From: Paenibacillus elgii NBRC 100335 | GTDB lineage: Bacteria; Bacillota; Bacilli; Paenibacillales; NBRC-103111 | DNA length: 64,000 nucleotides | NCBI RefSeq assembly: GCF_004000865.1 | Contig: NZ_BIMB01000008.1 | Location: forward strand, 123,136-187,135 | Direction: 5' to 3' | Part shown: in pieces, positions 41,587-50,512 of the stretch | Position numbering within the stretch: the first letter of the stretch is position 1 | Layout of the letters: the number at the start of each line of letters is the position of its first letter | Made by a program: the position numbers and the translations under genes | The notes under the pieces: generated by a model | What the model was told of the DNA's origin: nothing | Databases searched by the model: none | Seen by the model: only the letters and a program-made list of their open reading frames with translations

Positions 41587-42171
41587 ATGCCGCCGGATCA
41601 AATGGAAACCAAAGATAAAATTTTGCAAGCGACCTTGGACATGATCAAGAAGGAGGGCTTCGAGAACGTCACGATAAGAAAAATTGCTGCCCACTCGGAC
41701 ACCAATATTGCGCTGATCAATTACCATTTCGGCTCCAAAGATAAATTAATCAGCGAAGCGATTAAAATTATGCTGCTCGGCTTTCGCGAGACGTTCGATG
41801 TGTTGGACGACTCTGCCTTGCCGCCGAAAGAGAGGCTAAAAACGTTTCTGACACATTATGTGCAGGTCATTCGGGAGCACCCGGAGCTTGTCTCCCGAAT
41901 CATCGCCACCGGAACCGCCATGTTCGCATCCCAAGTCGAATACGGTGAGTTCCTTCGCGAGATGGGATTTCATAAAATACAAGCCGTTTTACAGCAGATC
42001 ACGCAGGAGGACCGTCCGGACCAACTCATGATGATGATTACGCAGCTGTTCGGCGCGATTTTCCTTCCCGCTCTCATGAAGCCGATTCTCGAATCGGGGG
42101 CTGGGGTGAAGATGCTGCCGGTTGGGGAGCAGATCGATTGGTTCTTTGAGCGCTATTTTCATGACGAATGA
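41587..42171 (+). CDS. TetR-family regulator
   Basis: A 194-residue TetR protein: N-terminal HTH (residues 5-60) with FENVTIRKIAAHSDTNIALINYHFGSKDKL and a ligand-binding C-terminal domain. GAAGAGGAGGGG precedes ATG 41587. The gene downstream (HXXEE membrane protein) starts 21 nt after the stop and is likely co-transcribed and co-regulated through the dyad at 41515. Confidence 0.9.
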   Translation: MPPDQMETKDKILQATLDMIKKEGFENVTIRKIAAHSDTNIALINYHFGSKDKLISEAIKIMLLGFRETFDVLDDSALPPKERLKTFLTHYVQVIREHPELVSRIIATGTAMFASQVEYGEFLREMGFHKIQAVLQQITQEDRPDQLMMMITQLFGAIFLPALMKPILESGAGVKMLPVGEQIDWFFERYFHDE

Positions 42172-42192
42172 AGAGGACAGGGGAGAGAAGCC

Positions 42193-42825
42193 ATGAATTT
42201 CTTAAGAAAGTATTGGCAGGACCTGGGGATGCTCGTAGCTCTGGCCGTGTGCATTTACTTGATCGTGAGCGGCAGCGGGATTCCGAAAATAACCGTGATG
42301 CTGTGGCTGAGCTTTGTTGCGATTCTGGTGCATCAATTCGAGGAGTACCGCTGGCCGGGCTTTTTCGGAGGGTTGTTCAATGCTCTTATTTTTAAAAGCG
42401 GGCAGCCGGATCGGTATCCGCTGAACCCGCAATCGGCCATGGTCATTAATCTGGTCATCGCTTACGTCTTTTACCTGCTTCCGCTGCTGTATCCGAATGT
42501 CATTTGGCTTGGTCTCGCTCCGATGCTTATGGGCTTTTTCCAGTTGATCTGGCATGGCATTTTCGCCAATCTGAAAGGAAGAACCTTCTATAATCCCGGT
42601 TTGTTCGCCGTCGTGTTTCTTCATATACCCGTAGGAGGATGGTATGTCCACCATATCGTGACACAGGGGCTGGCTACCGCGACGGATTGGATTGCCGGCA
42701 CCGTTTACTTTGTCATCGCCGTGTATATTTTGATCATCAAAGGGAATATGTGGATGAAGGACCCGAATACCCGTTACCGGTTTTCTCCCCGGCAATTAGG
42801 GCCGTACAAGCTCAAGGGGATGTAA
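42193..42825 (+). CDS. HXXEE-domain membrane protein
   Basis: A 210-residue polytopic membrane protein with 5-6 hydrophobic segments. The family motif H-x2-E-E is seen in HQFEEYRWPGFF (about residue 46), followed by the conserved NPQSA and FYNPG segments. Family function is unknown. It appears to be the target of the TetR regulator encoded just upstream. A hairpin follows (42844-42876). Confidence 0.85.
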   Translation: MNFLRKYWQDLGMLVALAVCIYLIVSGSGIPKITVMLWLSFVAILVHQFEEYRWPGFFGGLFNALIFKSGQPDRYPLNPQSAMVINLVIAYVFYLLPLLYPNVIWLGLAPMLMGFFQLIWHGIFANLKGRTFYNPGLFAVVFLHIPVGGWYVHHIVTQGLATATDWIAGTVYFVIAVYILIIKGNMWMKDPNTRYRFSPRQLGPYKLKGM

Positions 42826-42843
42826 AGTAAGCGGCGACGTGGA

Positions 42844-42890
42844 GCAGGCCCATGCGACTTTTGCGCACGGGTCTGCTTATTTATTTGGAA
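42844..42890 (+). terminator. Terminator of the TetR-HXXEE operon
   Basis: GCAGGCCCATGCG (42844-42856) pairs with CGCACGGGTCTGC (42864-42876) with one wobble and one mismatch, followed by TTATTTATTT. Confidence 0.6.
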
Positions 42891-43300
42891 AAAACCTAAA
42901 AAATTGGACCGAGCCTGCCGATATAAGCAGTTAGGTTAGGCGGGTTCGCATTGCGTTCCCCGGTCTGGACCAAGGGATGGCTTTGGCTGGCCGCAGATCC
43001 GGCCATTTTTTCTTCCGATGTCGTTCCGTCCACTTTTGCAGCGCGGTGCTCGCGGCCATGCTGGCTGCAAGGGCGAGCAGATCCGAAGCGGTTACTTTTC
43101 GGACGATCGCGTAGATCCCGGTGCCGGAGATAAGCTCAATGATAACGGCCTTCTTAAGATCCGAAGCGGATATCGCAAGGAACGGATAGGGGGTGGGCTT
43201 GGCTTTTGGGATATGCAATCGGATGTCCTCCTGCTCGTCGGATATAGCCGACCTACGATATAACGTATGGCAGTCGGATTTTGTCCTATTCGGAATGGGC
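42891..43300. other. Intergenic region, no supported gene
   Basis: Overlapping ORFs of 60-120 codons exist on both strands here, none with a ribosome binding site or family signature. A minus-strand frame (42931-43302) contains one hydrophobic helix and could be a gene relic. Confidence 0.4.
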
Positions 43301-43346
43301 AAAATAAAAAGCCCGTACTAAATCTTCTTGAGATTTAGCACAGGCT
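43301..43346 (-). terminator. Terminator of the small membrane protein gene
   Basis: On the minus strand AGCCTGTGCTAAATCT, a short loop, then AGATTTAGTACGGGCT and TTTTTATTTT (43346 down to 43301). Confidence 0.85.
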
Positions 43347-43363
43347 CGCTTGGTCGAATGAAT

Positions 43364-43642
43364 TTACTTCATTGAGCTGCCGATGAGACCTATGAACAGA
43401 ACACCGACTATCAAATATAAGACAAATCCGATGGCCATCCAGATCAGCGCGGCTTTCGCGTAATTCGATTTGCTCGGATTCGCTCCGCCGCCAAAGGCCC
43501 ATACAAACAGCATAATAAGGTTTACGACCGGAATGATCAAAATCAGCAACGTAACGAGCCAATCTTTCACCGATATGATCGGCGCGGATTGAGGCTGATT
43601 CGCGTAGTTCACATTCGCCCCGGGATTTACATTTGTGTTCAC
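43364..43642 (-). CDS. Small two-helix membrane protein
   Basis: A 92-residue protein: Asn-rich cytosolic N-terminus (NTNVNPGANVNYANQPQ), then two long hydrophobic helices (about 28-50 and 63-88) separated by a polar GGGANPSKSNYAK loop. GTG 43642 is preferred because AGGGGG lies 9 nt upstream; the longer frame to ATG 43684 runs over that site and lacks its own. Similar short proteins with one F/WAFGGGxNPSKxNY-type loop occur in Paenibacillus, function unknown. Terminator directly downstream. Confidence 0.75.
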   Translation of the reverse strand: MNTNVNPGANVNYANQPQSAPIISVKDWLVTLLILIIPVVNLIMLFVWAFGGGANPSKSNYAKAALIWMAIGFVLYLIVGVLFIGLIGSSMK

Positions 43643-43965
43643 TTGGAGGTTCCCCCTAAACATATTTTCTTGAGCAATAGACATGTAAGGTGTACGTTAA
43701 ATATTACAAAAAACTAATATTTTGCCTAATATATTGCTCATATAGAAAATAATATGTTAAATTCCGTATAATTTCAAGATATTTTTTTGTAAATTGTTGT
43801 TTAGCGTCATTTCGTGTCGGTGTTCAAACGCTGGTTATGAAGCAAAAAAGCCAAAAACCGCTGCCCCTTGGTGGCGATTCTTGGCACTTTTGTCCTTGGT
43901 TCGTAAACATTTGTTAACGTTCGGTAAACCGCTAGCCCCTTTTGGCCGAGAGCCGTTCGGCTGCC
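43643..43965. other. Intergenic region, no gene seen
   Basis: AT-rich promoter DNA for the preceding minus-strand gene (about 43690-43790), then unremarkable sequence up to the VOC gene. No ORF with support. Confidence 0.5.
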
Positions 43966-44376
43966 TTATTTTTTCTCAAGATTCAACTGCCAGGAGACGC
44001 CGAACTTATCTTGTACCCAGCCGAATTTTTCGCTGAACGGGTAAGCTCCCAGCGGCATTAAAACGGATCCTCCATCGGACAGTCTCCCGAACACCCGCTC
44101 AATCTCTGCTTCCGTATCGCATGTTACATATAATGACATGGAAGGGGTGAATGTAAAATTGTGCTTCACACTGCTGTCGATGCACATAAACACCTGTCCG
44201 TTCAACGAAAATAAAGCTTGCACCACGGTTCCTTCGGCACCGGCTTCGTTCGGTCCGTACTGCTGCATGCTGATGATTTCCGATCGGTCAAATAAAGTGA
44301 TGTAGAAGTTCATGGCCTCTTCGGCTTTTCCCTCGAACATGAGGAATGTAGTGATTTTTTGCTTCGCGTTTCCCAT
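43966..44376 (-). CDS. VOC-superfamily protein, PhnB-like
   Basis: A 136-residue vicinal-oxygen-chelate protein of the PhnB/YycE-type '3-demethylubiquinone methyltransferase-like' group. It has ITTFLMFEGKAEEAMNFYITLFDRSEI at the start, ALFSLNGQVFMCIDS, MSLYVTCDTEAEIERVF and the closing KFGWVQDKFGVSWQLN. ATG 44376 follows GGAGCTGG; earlier in-frame codons are less likely. No metal-dependent activity can be assigned. Possibly linked with the VOC relic at 44915. Confidence 0.85.
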   Translation of the reverse strand: MGNAKQKITTFLMFEGKAEEAMNFYITLFDRSEIISMQQYGPNEAGAEGTVVQALFSLNGQVFMCIDSSVKHNFTFTPSMSLYVTCDTEAEIERVFGRLSDGGSVLMPLGAYPFSEKFGWVQDKFGVSWQLNLEKK

Positions 44377-44520
44377 CTTAAATCCAGCTCCTTTATACTT
44401 TGTTCCCATCAAAAGTATTGACGTAAACTATCCGGATCAATCATCTAAAATTAAGGGATTCCCAAGGAGTCTCTCGAATATACATTGACAGGAATATTCC
44501 AATTCGGCTACATTTAATTC

Positions 44521-44856
44521 ATGAATTCGATCTTGAGTGCTCTTGCGGAGCCAAACCGTCTACATATCGTCGAGCTCCTGCGTGACGGCCCGCTCACCGT
44601 AGGAGAAATCGCCGATCGGCTTGGGCTCCATCAGCCGCAAGCTTCCAAGCATCTCCGCGTCCTTAGCGAAGCTGGACTTGTCGAGATGCAGCCGGTCGCT
44701 AACCGCCGGATATACAGGCTGCGGCCCCAACCGCTAATGGAGCTGGATGCATGGCTCTCGTCGTTCCGCCGCATTTGGGAGGAAAGGTTCGACCGGTTGG
44801 ACGAATATTTGCTGGAACTGCAAAAGTCAGAACAGAAGCATGACGACAAACCATAG
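44521..44856 (+). CDS. ArsR-family regulator (SRPBCC-linked type)
   Basis: A 111-residue ArsR-type winged helix: ALAEPNRLHIVELLRDGPLT, recognition helix QPQASKHLRVLSEAGLV, then a helical tail with SFRRIWEERFDRLDEYL. This tail is typical of ArsR proteins that precede SRPBCC (AHSA1) genes. Here the expected partner is absent; a broken VOC gene follows instead. No metal-binding Cys are present. The ATG is preceded by a TTGACA box (44487) and a weak ribosome binding site, possibly leaderless. Confidence 0.8.
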   Translation: MNSILSALAEPNRLHIVELLRDGPLTVGEIADRLGLHQPQASKHLRVLSEAGLVEMQPVANRRIYRLRPQPLMELDAWLSSFRRIWEERFDRLDEYLLELQKSEQKHDDKP

Positions 44857-44914
44857 CCGCGCTGCGCACGGCAGCGTGCGCTGATGGTAACCGTCGGAGA
44901 GGAGGGGGTCATTT

Positions 44915-45046
44915 CGTCCGGCGGAATTTCTGCCAATCCAGGACCATGAGTTTATGTACGCATGGAGCTTCCAGGATATCGACGGTCATCTGTGGGAAGT
45001 CATGTAGATGGACGCAAGTGCAGTTCCACAAGCGTTATCGGAATAG
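44915..45046 (+). pseudogene. VOC-superfamily gene fragment with an internal amber codon
   Basis: Only the last ~43 codons remain. The frame reads a typical VOC C-terminus (FMYAWSFQDIDGHLWEVM), then TAG at 45005 where the family has Trp (WMD), then MDASAVPQAL and a final TAG at 45044. No start or N-terminal part is found between the ArsR gene and here. A Trp to amber change plus 5' loss make it a clear relic. Confidence 0.75.
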
Positions 45047-45054
45047 CTGCTAAG

Positions 45055-45084
45055 AACCTCCCACAATTTTGGGAGGTTTTTTCA
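45055..45084 (+). terminator. Terminator after the VOC relic
   Basis: AACCTCCCA (45055-45063) and TGGGAGGTT (45070-45078) followed by T residues. Confidence 0.85.
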
Positions 45085-45195
45085 CAAGTATAACGTTGTC
45101 ATGAGCTCATTGAGACCCGAGCTTGCGGCTGGGCTGGCACGTGGAGAAGAGTTATAGTAAGATGACCTCAAAAAAGATGTCAAAGGAGAAAAGCT

Positions 45196-45474
45196 ATGTG
45201 CCGAAATATTAAGACGCTGTTCAACTTCGATCCTCCGGCAACCGAGGACGAGATTCAAGCCGCCTCGCTTCAATTCGTGAGGAAGCTGTCCGGCTTCAAC
45301 AAGCCTTCGAAGGCGAACGAGGAAGCGTTCCAACTGGCCGTCGAGGAAGTCGCTGCTGCTGCCCGGAAGCTGCTGGACTCGCTGGTTACCCAAGCCGAGC
45401 CCCGCAACCGCGAGGTGGAGATCGAACGCGCCCGCATTCGATCGGCGAAACGCTTTGGTGCTGGGGAGAAGTAA
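45196..45474 (+). CDS. DUF2277 family protein
   Basis: A 92-residue protein that fits DUF2277 from end to end: MCRNIKTLFNFDPPATEDEI at the start, LQFVRKLSGFNKPSKANEEAF, and RNREVEIERARIR near the end. Function is unknown. AAAGGAGAAAAG precedes ATG 45196. It is monocistronic, with a shared terminator before the convergent methyltransferase gene. Confidence 0.9.
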   Translation: MCRNIKTLFNFDPPATEDEIQAASLQFVRKLSGFNKPSKANEEAFQLAVEEVAAAARKLLDSLVTQAEPRNREVEIERARIRSAKRFGAGEK

Positions 45475-45517
45475 GACCCCGCGCGGTCGAGCGGGAGAAG
45501 CGGGGAGAAAATAAACA

Positions 45518-45556
45518 GCCTCTCAACCCTTAACGGCGGATTGAGAGGCAATTTTG
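45518..45556. terminator. Bidirectional terminator between DUF2277 and methyltransferase genes
   Basis: GCCTCTCAA (45518-45526) and TTGAGAGGC (45541-45549), followed by AATTTTGTTTT on the plus side and A/T-rich DNA on the minus side. Confidence 0.75.
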
Positions 45557-45571
45557 TTTTTAACGGAACTA

Positions 45572-46486
45572 TTATTTTTTTACAGCATGGATATAATGAA
45601 TCGTTTCGAACGCAGACAAATAATCCGTCCGACGACGAAAGAATTGGTCATGGATCGCAGCCGGCGATAAATGTTCATAAATGAGCAAGCCCGATTGCTC
45701 CAGCAGCTTCTCGATTTCGTCATAACTGAAGCACGATTTCATGGGTTCCCCGCTTGCCGCGGCCATTTTCACCATATTTTGAACCCGATTCGATGTCCCT
45801 TTCTCCACAAACAGATTTTCGTCCGCATAATCCAAAACGATAGAACTGCCTGCCGGGACTTTGGCAAATAAATGATGGATCAAGCTTGAAATTTCTTCTT
45901 TCGTTAAGTAATAAGAAACACCCAACAGGCTAAAGAACGTTTTGTGGTTTTCAAACCCTTCGTCGAATAGATTCTGATATGAAAACTGACGGGTGAAGTC
46001 CATAGGAACAAAATGAAGATGACTCGAAATGTCAAATCTGGCATGCTCCAACCTCTGCTTTTTCCATTCCTGGGTAGCCGGGTGGTCCACTTCAAATATG
46101 TCCAAGCTGTTTTTCAATTCCGGATGGCGGAAGCCAAAAGTATCTAACCCGGCTCCGAGAATGACATACTGCTTCAATCCCAGCTTCATTTCATGAAGCA
46201 ATACTTTTTCGCAATACGCAGCACGTGCCAGCGGCGTCGGGGAAAGCTGGACTTGTACAATCCATTTTAACATTTCATCCGGATCATCCTGAAGCCTTTG
46301 AGCCATATCTGGATTGAAAAACGGCATGCCCCGAATCATATTTTCTCTGATGTCCGAAAACTCTTTTGGGGTAATGAGATCGATTGCAAGTAAATCATCG
46401 AAAATTTTGGGCGTGTCATTTTGGCTGTGATAGGCTCGACCAAAAGCGGATACGAGGGAAGTTAAACTGGACTCATTCGGCTTCAT
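45572..46486 (-). CDS. SAM-dependent methyltransferase, LCM/PPM1-like family
   Basis: A 304-residue class I methyltransferase of the leucine-carboxyl-methyltransferase-like family. It has the RAAYCEKVL region, the SAM loop QYVILGAGLDTFGFR (near residue 115-130), FEVDHPATQEWKKQRL and FSLLGVSYYLTKEEI. ATG 46486 follows TGGAGGA. The promoter is a near-consensus sigma-A box (46540-46568), and a 28-bp palindrome (46513-46540) covers the transcription start. Family members methylate carboxylates or small polyketide-like acids; no substrate can be assigned here. Confidence 0.85.
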   Translation of the reverse strand: MKPNESSLTSLVSAFGRAYHSQNDTPKIFDDLLAIDLITPKEFSDIRENMIRGMPFFNPDMAQRLQDDPDEMLKWIVQVQLSPTPLARAAYCEKVLLHEMKLGLKQYVILGAGLDTFGFRHPELKNSLDIFEVDHPATQEWKKQRLEHARFDISSHLHFVPMDFTRQFSYQNLFDEGFENHKTFFSLLGVSYYLTKEEISSLIHHLFAKVPAGSSIVLDYADENLFVEKGTSNRVQNMVKMAAASGEPMKSCFSYDEIEKLLEQSGLLIYEHLSPAAIHDQFFRRRTDYLSAFETIHYIHAVKK

Positions 46487-46512
46487 ACAATTATCCTCCA
46501 GCATAAACAAAA

Positions 46513-46540
46513 TAAGATTCCCCTGGCCAGGAGAATCTTA
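46513..46540. promoter_or_regulatory. Palindromic operator at the methyltransferase transcription start
   Basis: TAAGATTC (46513-46520), CTGGCCAG (46523-46530) and GAATCTTA (46533-46540) form a 28-bp nearly perfect palindrome immediately downstream of the -10 box, where a repressor would block transcription. Confidence 0.6.
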
Positions 46541-46568
46541 TTATACACGCGATTTATTTAAATGTAAA
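46540..46568 (-). promoter_or_regulatory. Promoter of the methyltransferase gene
   Basis: On the minus strand TTTACA (46563-46568), 17-bp spacer, TATAAT (46540-46545). Confidence 0.75.
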
Positions 46569-46755
46569 TTATAGCATAAAAGAACAATTTTGTCAATAGA
46601 TAAATGCTCTTTGCTGGTGGTTTCTTCCAGAAATATAAAATATGAAATTTGTCTCATTTACATTTCTCTTTTTGTTCTTATTTTTCGGATTACAATAAAT
46701 GCAGAGGCGGCAATCGATGCAACGATGCCAAACGATACAAACGGAGGGGAATGGA

Positions 46756-47559
46756 ATGAGTTGGAAATGGGGCAAGCAACTGCTGCTTTTTGGCTACGAG
46801 GAAGCGATGTCCTGCGTGTTTCCCGCTTGTATTTTTCTTTCGTTGGCCTTGTTGAAAATCGCACCGCTGCCCGGCATGCCGGCTTACGACTGGATGCTTG
46901 TTATCTGTATCGCCGTGCAAATCATCATGGTGCGGGCAGGGCTGGAAACGATCGACGAGCTGAAAGTCATCTGCGTGTTTCATCTTATCGGTCTGGCGCT
47001 AGAGTTGTATAAAGTACATATGGGCTCCTGGGATTATCCGCAGCCGGGCTGGACCAAAATCGGCGGCGTTCCGCTGTATAGCGGCTTTATGTACGCAAGT
47101 GTGGCCAGCTATATATGTCAAGCTTGGCGCAGGCTTCATATCCGCTTGGACCGTTGGCCGTCTTCCGTCTGGACGGTAACGCTAGGGGCGGCGATCTACT
47201 TGAATTTTATGACCCACCACTTCATCCCTGATTTACGCTGGCTGCTTGCGGCTCTGTTGTTTGTGGTGTTTTTCCGCACGGCGCTTTTTTTCAAGGTCGG
47301 AGATATCGTGTACCGCATGCCGCTCACGCTTGGCTTTGCGCTTGTCGGTTTCTTTATCTGGATCGCCGAAAATATCGGAACTTGGCTGGGGGCATGGCGT
47401 TATCCCCATCAACAAAACGGCTGGAGTATGGTGTCGTGGAGCAAATTCAGCTCCTGGTTTCTGCTGGTCATCGTCAGCTTTATTATTGTCGCCCAATTGA
47501 AGCATGTAAAGGGGCTTCGCCCGAAAAAGAACACCGCCGATACGAGCATGCGGCATTAA
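46756..47559 (+). CDS. DUF817 family membrane protein
   Basis: A 267-residue polytopic membrane protein with 7-8 hydrophobic segments. The DUF817 markers are visible: FGYEEAMSCVFP near the start, YKVHMGSWDYPQPG, PLYSGFMYASVASY and ENIGTWLGAWRYPHQ. ATG 46756 follows GGAGGGG at 6-nt spacing; codons further up lack support. Function is unknown. A hairpin terminator lies at 47717. Confidence 0.88.
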   Translation: MSWKWGKQLLLFGYEEAMSCVFPACIFLSLALLKIAPLPGMPAYDWMLVICIAVQIIMVRAGLETIDELKVICVFHLIGLALELYKVHMGSWDYPQPGWTKIGGVPLYSGFMYASVASYICQAWRRLHIRLDRWPSSVWTVTLGAAIYLNFMTHHFIPDLRWLLAALLFVVFFRTALFFKVGDIVYRMPLTLGFALVGFFIWIAENIGTWLGAWRYPHQQNGWSMVSWSKFSSWFLLVIVSFIIVAQLKHVKGLRPKKNTADTSMRH

Positions 47560-47716
47560 GGGCAGAGGGTCAGCCTTCTTGCAGTACAAGCCGCTCGGAT
47601 GGCGGGTCCCGTCCCGTCACCGATCAGTACGATCAGGCTTTTGGCCGGCGGCTTCGCTGCTTCCTTCCCGGCGTGTAGCGGGACCGGGATCAGGTTGCAT
47701 AATACTTTTTCACGCA

Positions 47717-47746
47717 AACACTGCCTTTCGGCGGTGTTTTTTCTTT
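47717..47746 (+). terminator. Terminator between DUF817 and germination operon
   Basis: AACACTGCC (47717-47725), TTTC loop, GGCGGTGTT (47730-47738), then TTTTCTTTT. Confidence 0.8.
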
Positions 47747-47814
47747 TGGACAGTAGTATTACTCCTCCATCGATTGGAAATAAATGAAGCATAACGAAAA
47801 GCTGGAGGCTTCGT

Positions 47815-49305
47815 ATGATCGAAGGGACCAAACCGCCAATCGATAACCCTCAATTTGACAAAAGCGACATCCGATCTTTCGTCGATCTGCTGATTCATAC
47901 GATTGGAAATCCGCCGGACCTCATTCATCAATCGTTTACCTTCGGCCCCAACCTGGAAGGCACCTATTTATTTATTGAAACCTTGGCGGATAAGAGAAAA
48001 ATCGAAGATAACGTTCTTCGTATGTTTGCCGGGGAATCGTTGTCAGCCGCTTGGGACGGCGTGTCGGAGCTTGGAGACCTGCTAAAGCGCCGGATACCGG
48101 TTGCCGCGATATCGGCTTCGTCCGAATTGAAGTCATGCGCGCAAAGTCTTCTGGATGGAAAGTGTTTGCTCGTCATCCCGGAATCGGAGCACGTGCTCGT
48201 GCTCGATACGGCGAAATTTTACCATCGTGCCGTGACGGAGCCCAGAACGGAGAATACCGTACATGGACCGCACGAAGCGTTTATCGAGGATATTGCGACG
48301 AATGTCGGCTTGATCCGCAAAAGAATTCGTACGACCGCTCTACGTTTTGAGTCATTGCAGATCGGCACGGCAACCGAAACCAAAGTGCTTATCGTCTATA
48401 TGAAGGATCTCGCGCCGGAGGAAGTGGTAAGCGAGTTCCAGCGAAGAATCAAGTCGATGCATACGGACAGCATCTTAGACAGCACGTACGTGGAAGAATG
48501 GATTCAGGATAAAACGTTGACCATCTTTCCGACCTTAATGAGAACGGAACGGCCCGACGTCGCGGCATCTCATCTGCTGGAAGGAAGGGTCGCGGTTATG
48601 GTGGACGGCAGCCCGCTGGCGCTGATCGGTCCCTTCACGTTTATGCAATACTTTACGTCTCCCGAAGATTATTACCAGAGAGCGGATATCGCGACCTTTT
48701 TGTTATGGATCCGGTTCCTGGCGTTCCTGCTTGCCATATTGGTTCCATCGCTTTACATTGCCGTAACTTCTTACCATCAAGGACTGCTTCCGCCTGCGCT
48801 TCTGATCAATATTTCCGCACAGCGGGAAGGGGTGCCGTTTCCCTCTTACATGGAGGCGTTTCTTATGATGCTCATCTTTGAAGTGCTGCGCGAGGCTGGC
48901 CTGCGCATGCCGCGGATTGCCGGTCAAGCCATATCGATCGTCGGAGCGCTCGTGTTGGGCGAAGCGGCAGTCAATGCCGGCCTCGTATCGGCAGCGATGG
49001 TCATTGTGGTAGCTGTCACCGCGATTACCAATTTTGTCGCCCCATTCTACAACTTCGGGATTGCGCAGCGGTTTCTGCAATACGGATATATGATATTGGC
49101 AGGGTTTATGGGCGGTTTCGGCATTTTATGCGGAGTGCTGTTCACGCTTGTTCATCTGGCTTCGCTCCGGTCGTTCGGCGTTCCTTACTTGGCTCCTGTC
49201 GCGCCGACGTTCTTCTCGGACTGGAAGGACATCTTGGTCCGGGTGCCACGGCCGTGGATGACGACATTCCCCCGCATGAACGACGCCAAACGGAAAAAAA
49301 GGTGA
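47815..49305 (+). CDS. Spore germination protein, GerA family (A subunit)
   Basis: A 496-residue GerA/SpoVAF-type subunit. A cytosolic N-terminal domain of about 270 residues (contains RKRIRTTALRFESLQIG and ILDSTYVEEWIQD) is followed by five hydrophobic segments with the family marker TSPEDYYQR before the first, GLLPPALLINISAQREGVPFP, and EVLREAGLRMPRIAGQAISIVG. It forms the germinant-gated channel of an inner-membrane receptor with the next two gene products. ATG 47815 follows CTGGAGGC. Expected to be made in the forespore (sigma-G); I did not find a convincing sigma-G promoter. Confidence 0.92.
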   Translation: MIEGTKPPIDNPQFDKSDIRSFVDLLIHTIGNPPDLIHQSFTFGPNLEGTYLFIETLADKRKIEDNVLRMFAGESLSAAWDGVSELGDLLKRRIPVAAISASSELKSCAQSLLDGKCLLVIPESEHVLVLDTAKFYHRAVTEPRTENTVHGPHEAFIEDIATNVGLIRKRIRTTALRFESLQIGTATETKVLIVYMKDLAPEEVVSEFQRRIKSMHTDSILDSTYVEEWIQDKTLTIFPTLMRTERPDVAASHLLEGRVAVMVDGSPLALIGPFTFMQYFTSPEDYYQRADIATFLLWIRFLAFLLAILVPSLYIAVTSYHQGLLPPALLINISAQREGVPFPSYMEAFLMMLIFEVLREAGLRMPRIAGQAISIVGALVLGEAAVNAGLVSAAMVIVVAVTAITNFVAPFYNFGIAQRFLQYGYMILAGFMGGFGILCGVLFTLVHLASLRSFGVPYLAPVAPTFFSDWKDILVRVPRPWMTTFPRMNDAKRKKR

Positions 49306-49310
49306 GCCGC

Positions 49311-50510
49311 ATGATGCTTCAAACATTCGTTCGCACAGGAAAGCTGCTGGCGTTGGCGGCAGCCTGCTGCAGTCTTGCGGGCTGTTGGGATATGGTTGAG
49401 GTCAATCAGCTCGCCATCGTAGACTTGGTCGGAATGGACAGGGAGCCCGGGAACGGGAAATACACGACTTACTATCAAGTGATTAACCCTCCGGGAATCG
49501 CCGTGCAAAAGGGAGCGGGCATCAAAGCTCCGGTATATACGTACAAGGTTGAAGGTTTCTCCACAGTGGAGTTGGCCGGAAAAACGTTCGATATCATTCC
49601 GAGACGGCCTTTCTATGATCATTATCAAGCTTTGATGGTCACCGAACGGTTTGCGAAAGAAGGATTAAGGGAAGTGCTTAATTTTCTTGAGAAACGGCCC
49701 GACCGAAGGGCAACGATTCATCTGCTCGTCACGGATTCGCCGCTCCCGGATATGATGAAAACGTATATTCCGCTTGAACGATTGCCTGGCCGGGCCGAAC
49801 ATTCGATTATTGAGCTTCAATCCAAATATTCCGGCCAGGAAAGCAAGCGGTCCCGCGTGAAGGATTTGATCGAGAACATGGAAGGCTCCATGCTAACCGT
49901 CCTGCCTATCGTCAGTTTATCCGGCTCCAAGCCGATGCCGACCACTAAGCGATACGAACAAATCGACGCCAATCAAGGAAACTTCATCATGAAGGGGGCT
50001 GCCGTATTCAAGCACGATCGGATGATCGGGCGGCTGGAACCGTCCGATCTGCCATGGTTTTATTTATTGGACGGCCGGATCGGCATGCTAAACGAACCGC
50101 TGATCGTCAACGGAGAGCGCGTCGATCTTCAAGCCCCGAAGCCTGAGGTCCACCGGCAACTGGTGATAGTATCCGGTAAACCGGTATTGAAAATGGATAT
50201 TTATGCACAGGCACAGATTTACGACAACGATCAGAATGTAAAATTAACCGAACAAAATCTGGCTGAGATTAAAGCGCAGTTTAACGGGCAAGTGCAGAAA
50301 AAGGCGTCCGCGTTTTACGAGAAAACAAAACGGTTCGGGTGGGACCTGCTCGGGATCGAAGCGCAAATGAAGCGCAAACCGGGTAAAGAATGGGCGGATA
50401 TCAAGAAGGAAGAAGAGATTTGGAAAAAAACGGAGCTTCAGCTTGCCGTCCATTGCACCATCCGTACCATCGGCACGACCATCGATCCGTATAAAGAGAA
50501 GAGGGGATAG
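49311..50510 (+). CDS. Spore germination lipoprotein, Ger(x)C family (C subunit)
   Basis: A 399-residue lipoprotein: signal peptide with lipobox L-A-G-C followed by WD (Cys near residue 24), the family opening CWDMVEVNQLAIVDLVGMD, and a C-terminal domain ending ELQLAVHCTIRTIGTT. It is the outer, membrane-anchored part of the germinant receptor. ATG 49311 starts 5 nt after the GerA stop; AAAGGTGAG overlaps that stop. The gene order A-C-B differs from the A-B-C order of Bacillus subtilis gerA but is common in Paenibacillaceae. Confidence 0.9.
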   Translation: MMLQTFVRTGKLLALAAACCSLAGCWDMVEVNQLAIVDLVGMDREPGNGKYTTYYQVINPPGIAVQKGAGIKAPVYTYKVEGFSTVELAGKTFDIIPRRPFYDHYQALMVTERFAKEGLREVLNFLEKRPDRRATIHLLVTDSPLPDMMKTYIPLERLPGRAEHSIIELQSKYSGQESKRSRVKDLIENMEGSMLTVLPIVSLSGSKPMPTTKRYEQIDANQGNFIMKGAAVFKHDRMIGRLEPSDLPWFYLLDGRIGMLNEPLIVNGERVDLQAPKPEVHRQLVIVSGKPVLKMDIYAQAQIYDNDQNVKLTEQNLAEIKAQFNGQVQKKASAFYEKTKRFGWDLLGIEAQMKRKPGKEWADIKKEEEIWKKTELQLAVHCTIRTIGTTIDPYKEKRG

Positions 50511-50512
50511 CG

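Noticed and set aside
42931..43302. Minus-strand ORF of 123 codons
   Set aside because: It starts with TTG inside the terminator of the next minus-strand gene, lacks a ribosome binding site and shows no recognisable family apart from one hydrophobic stretch.
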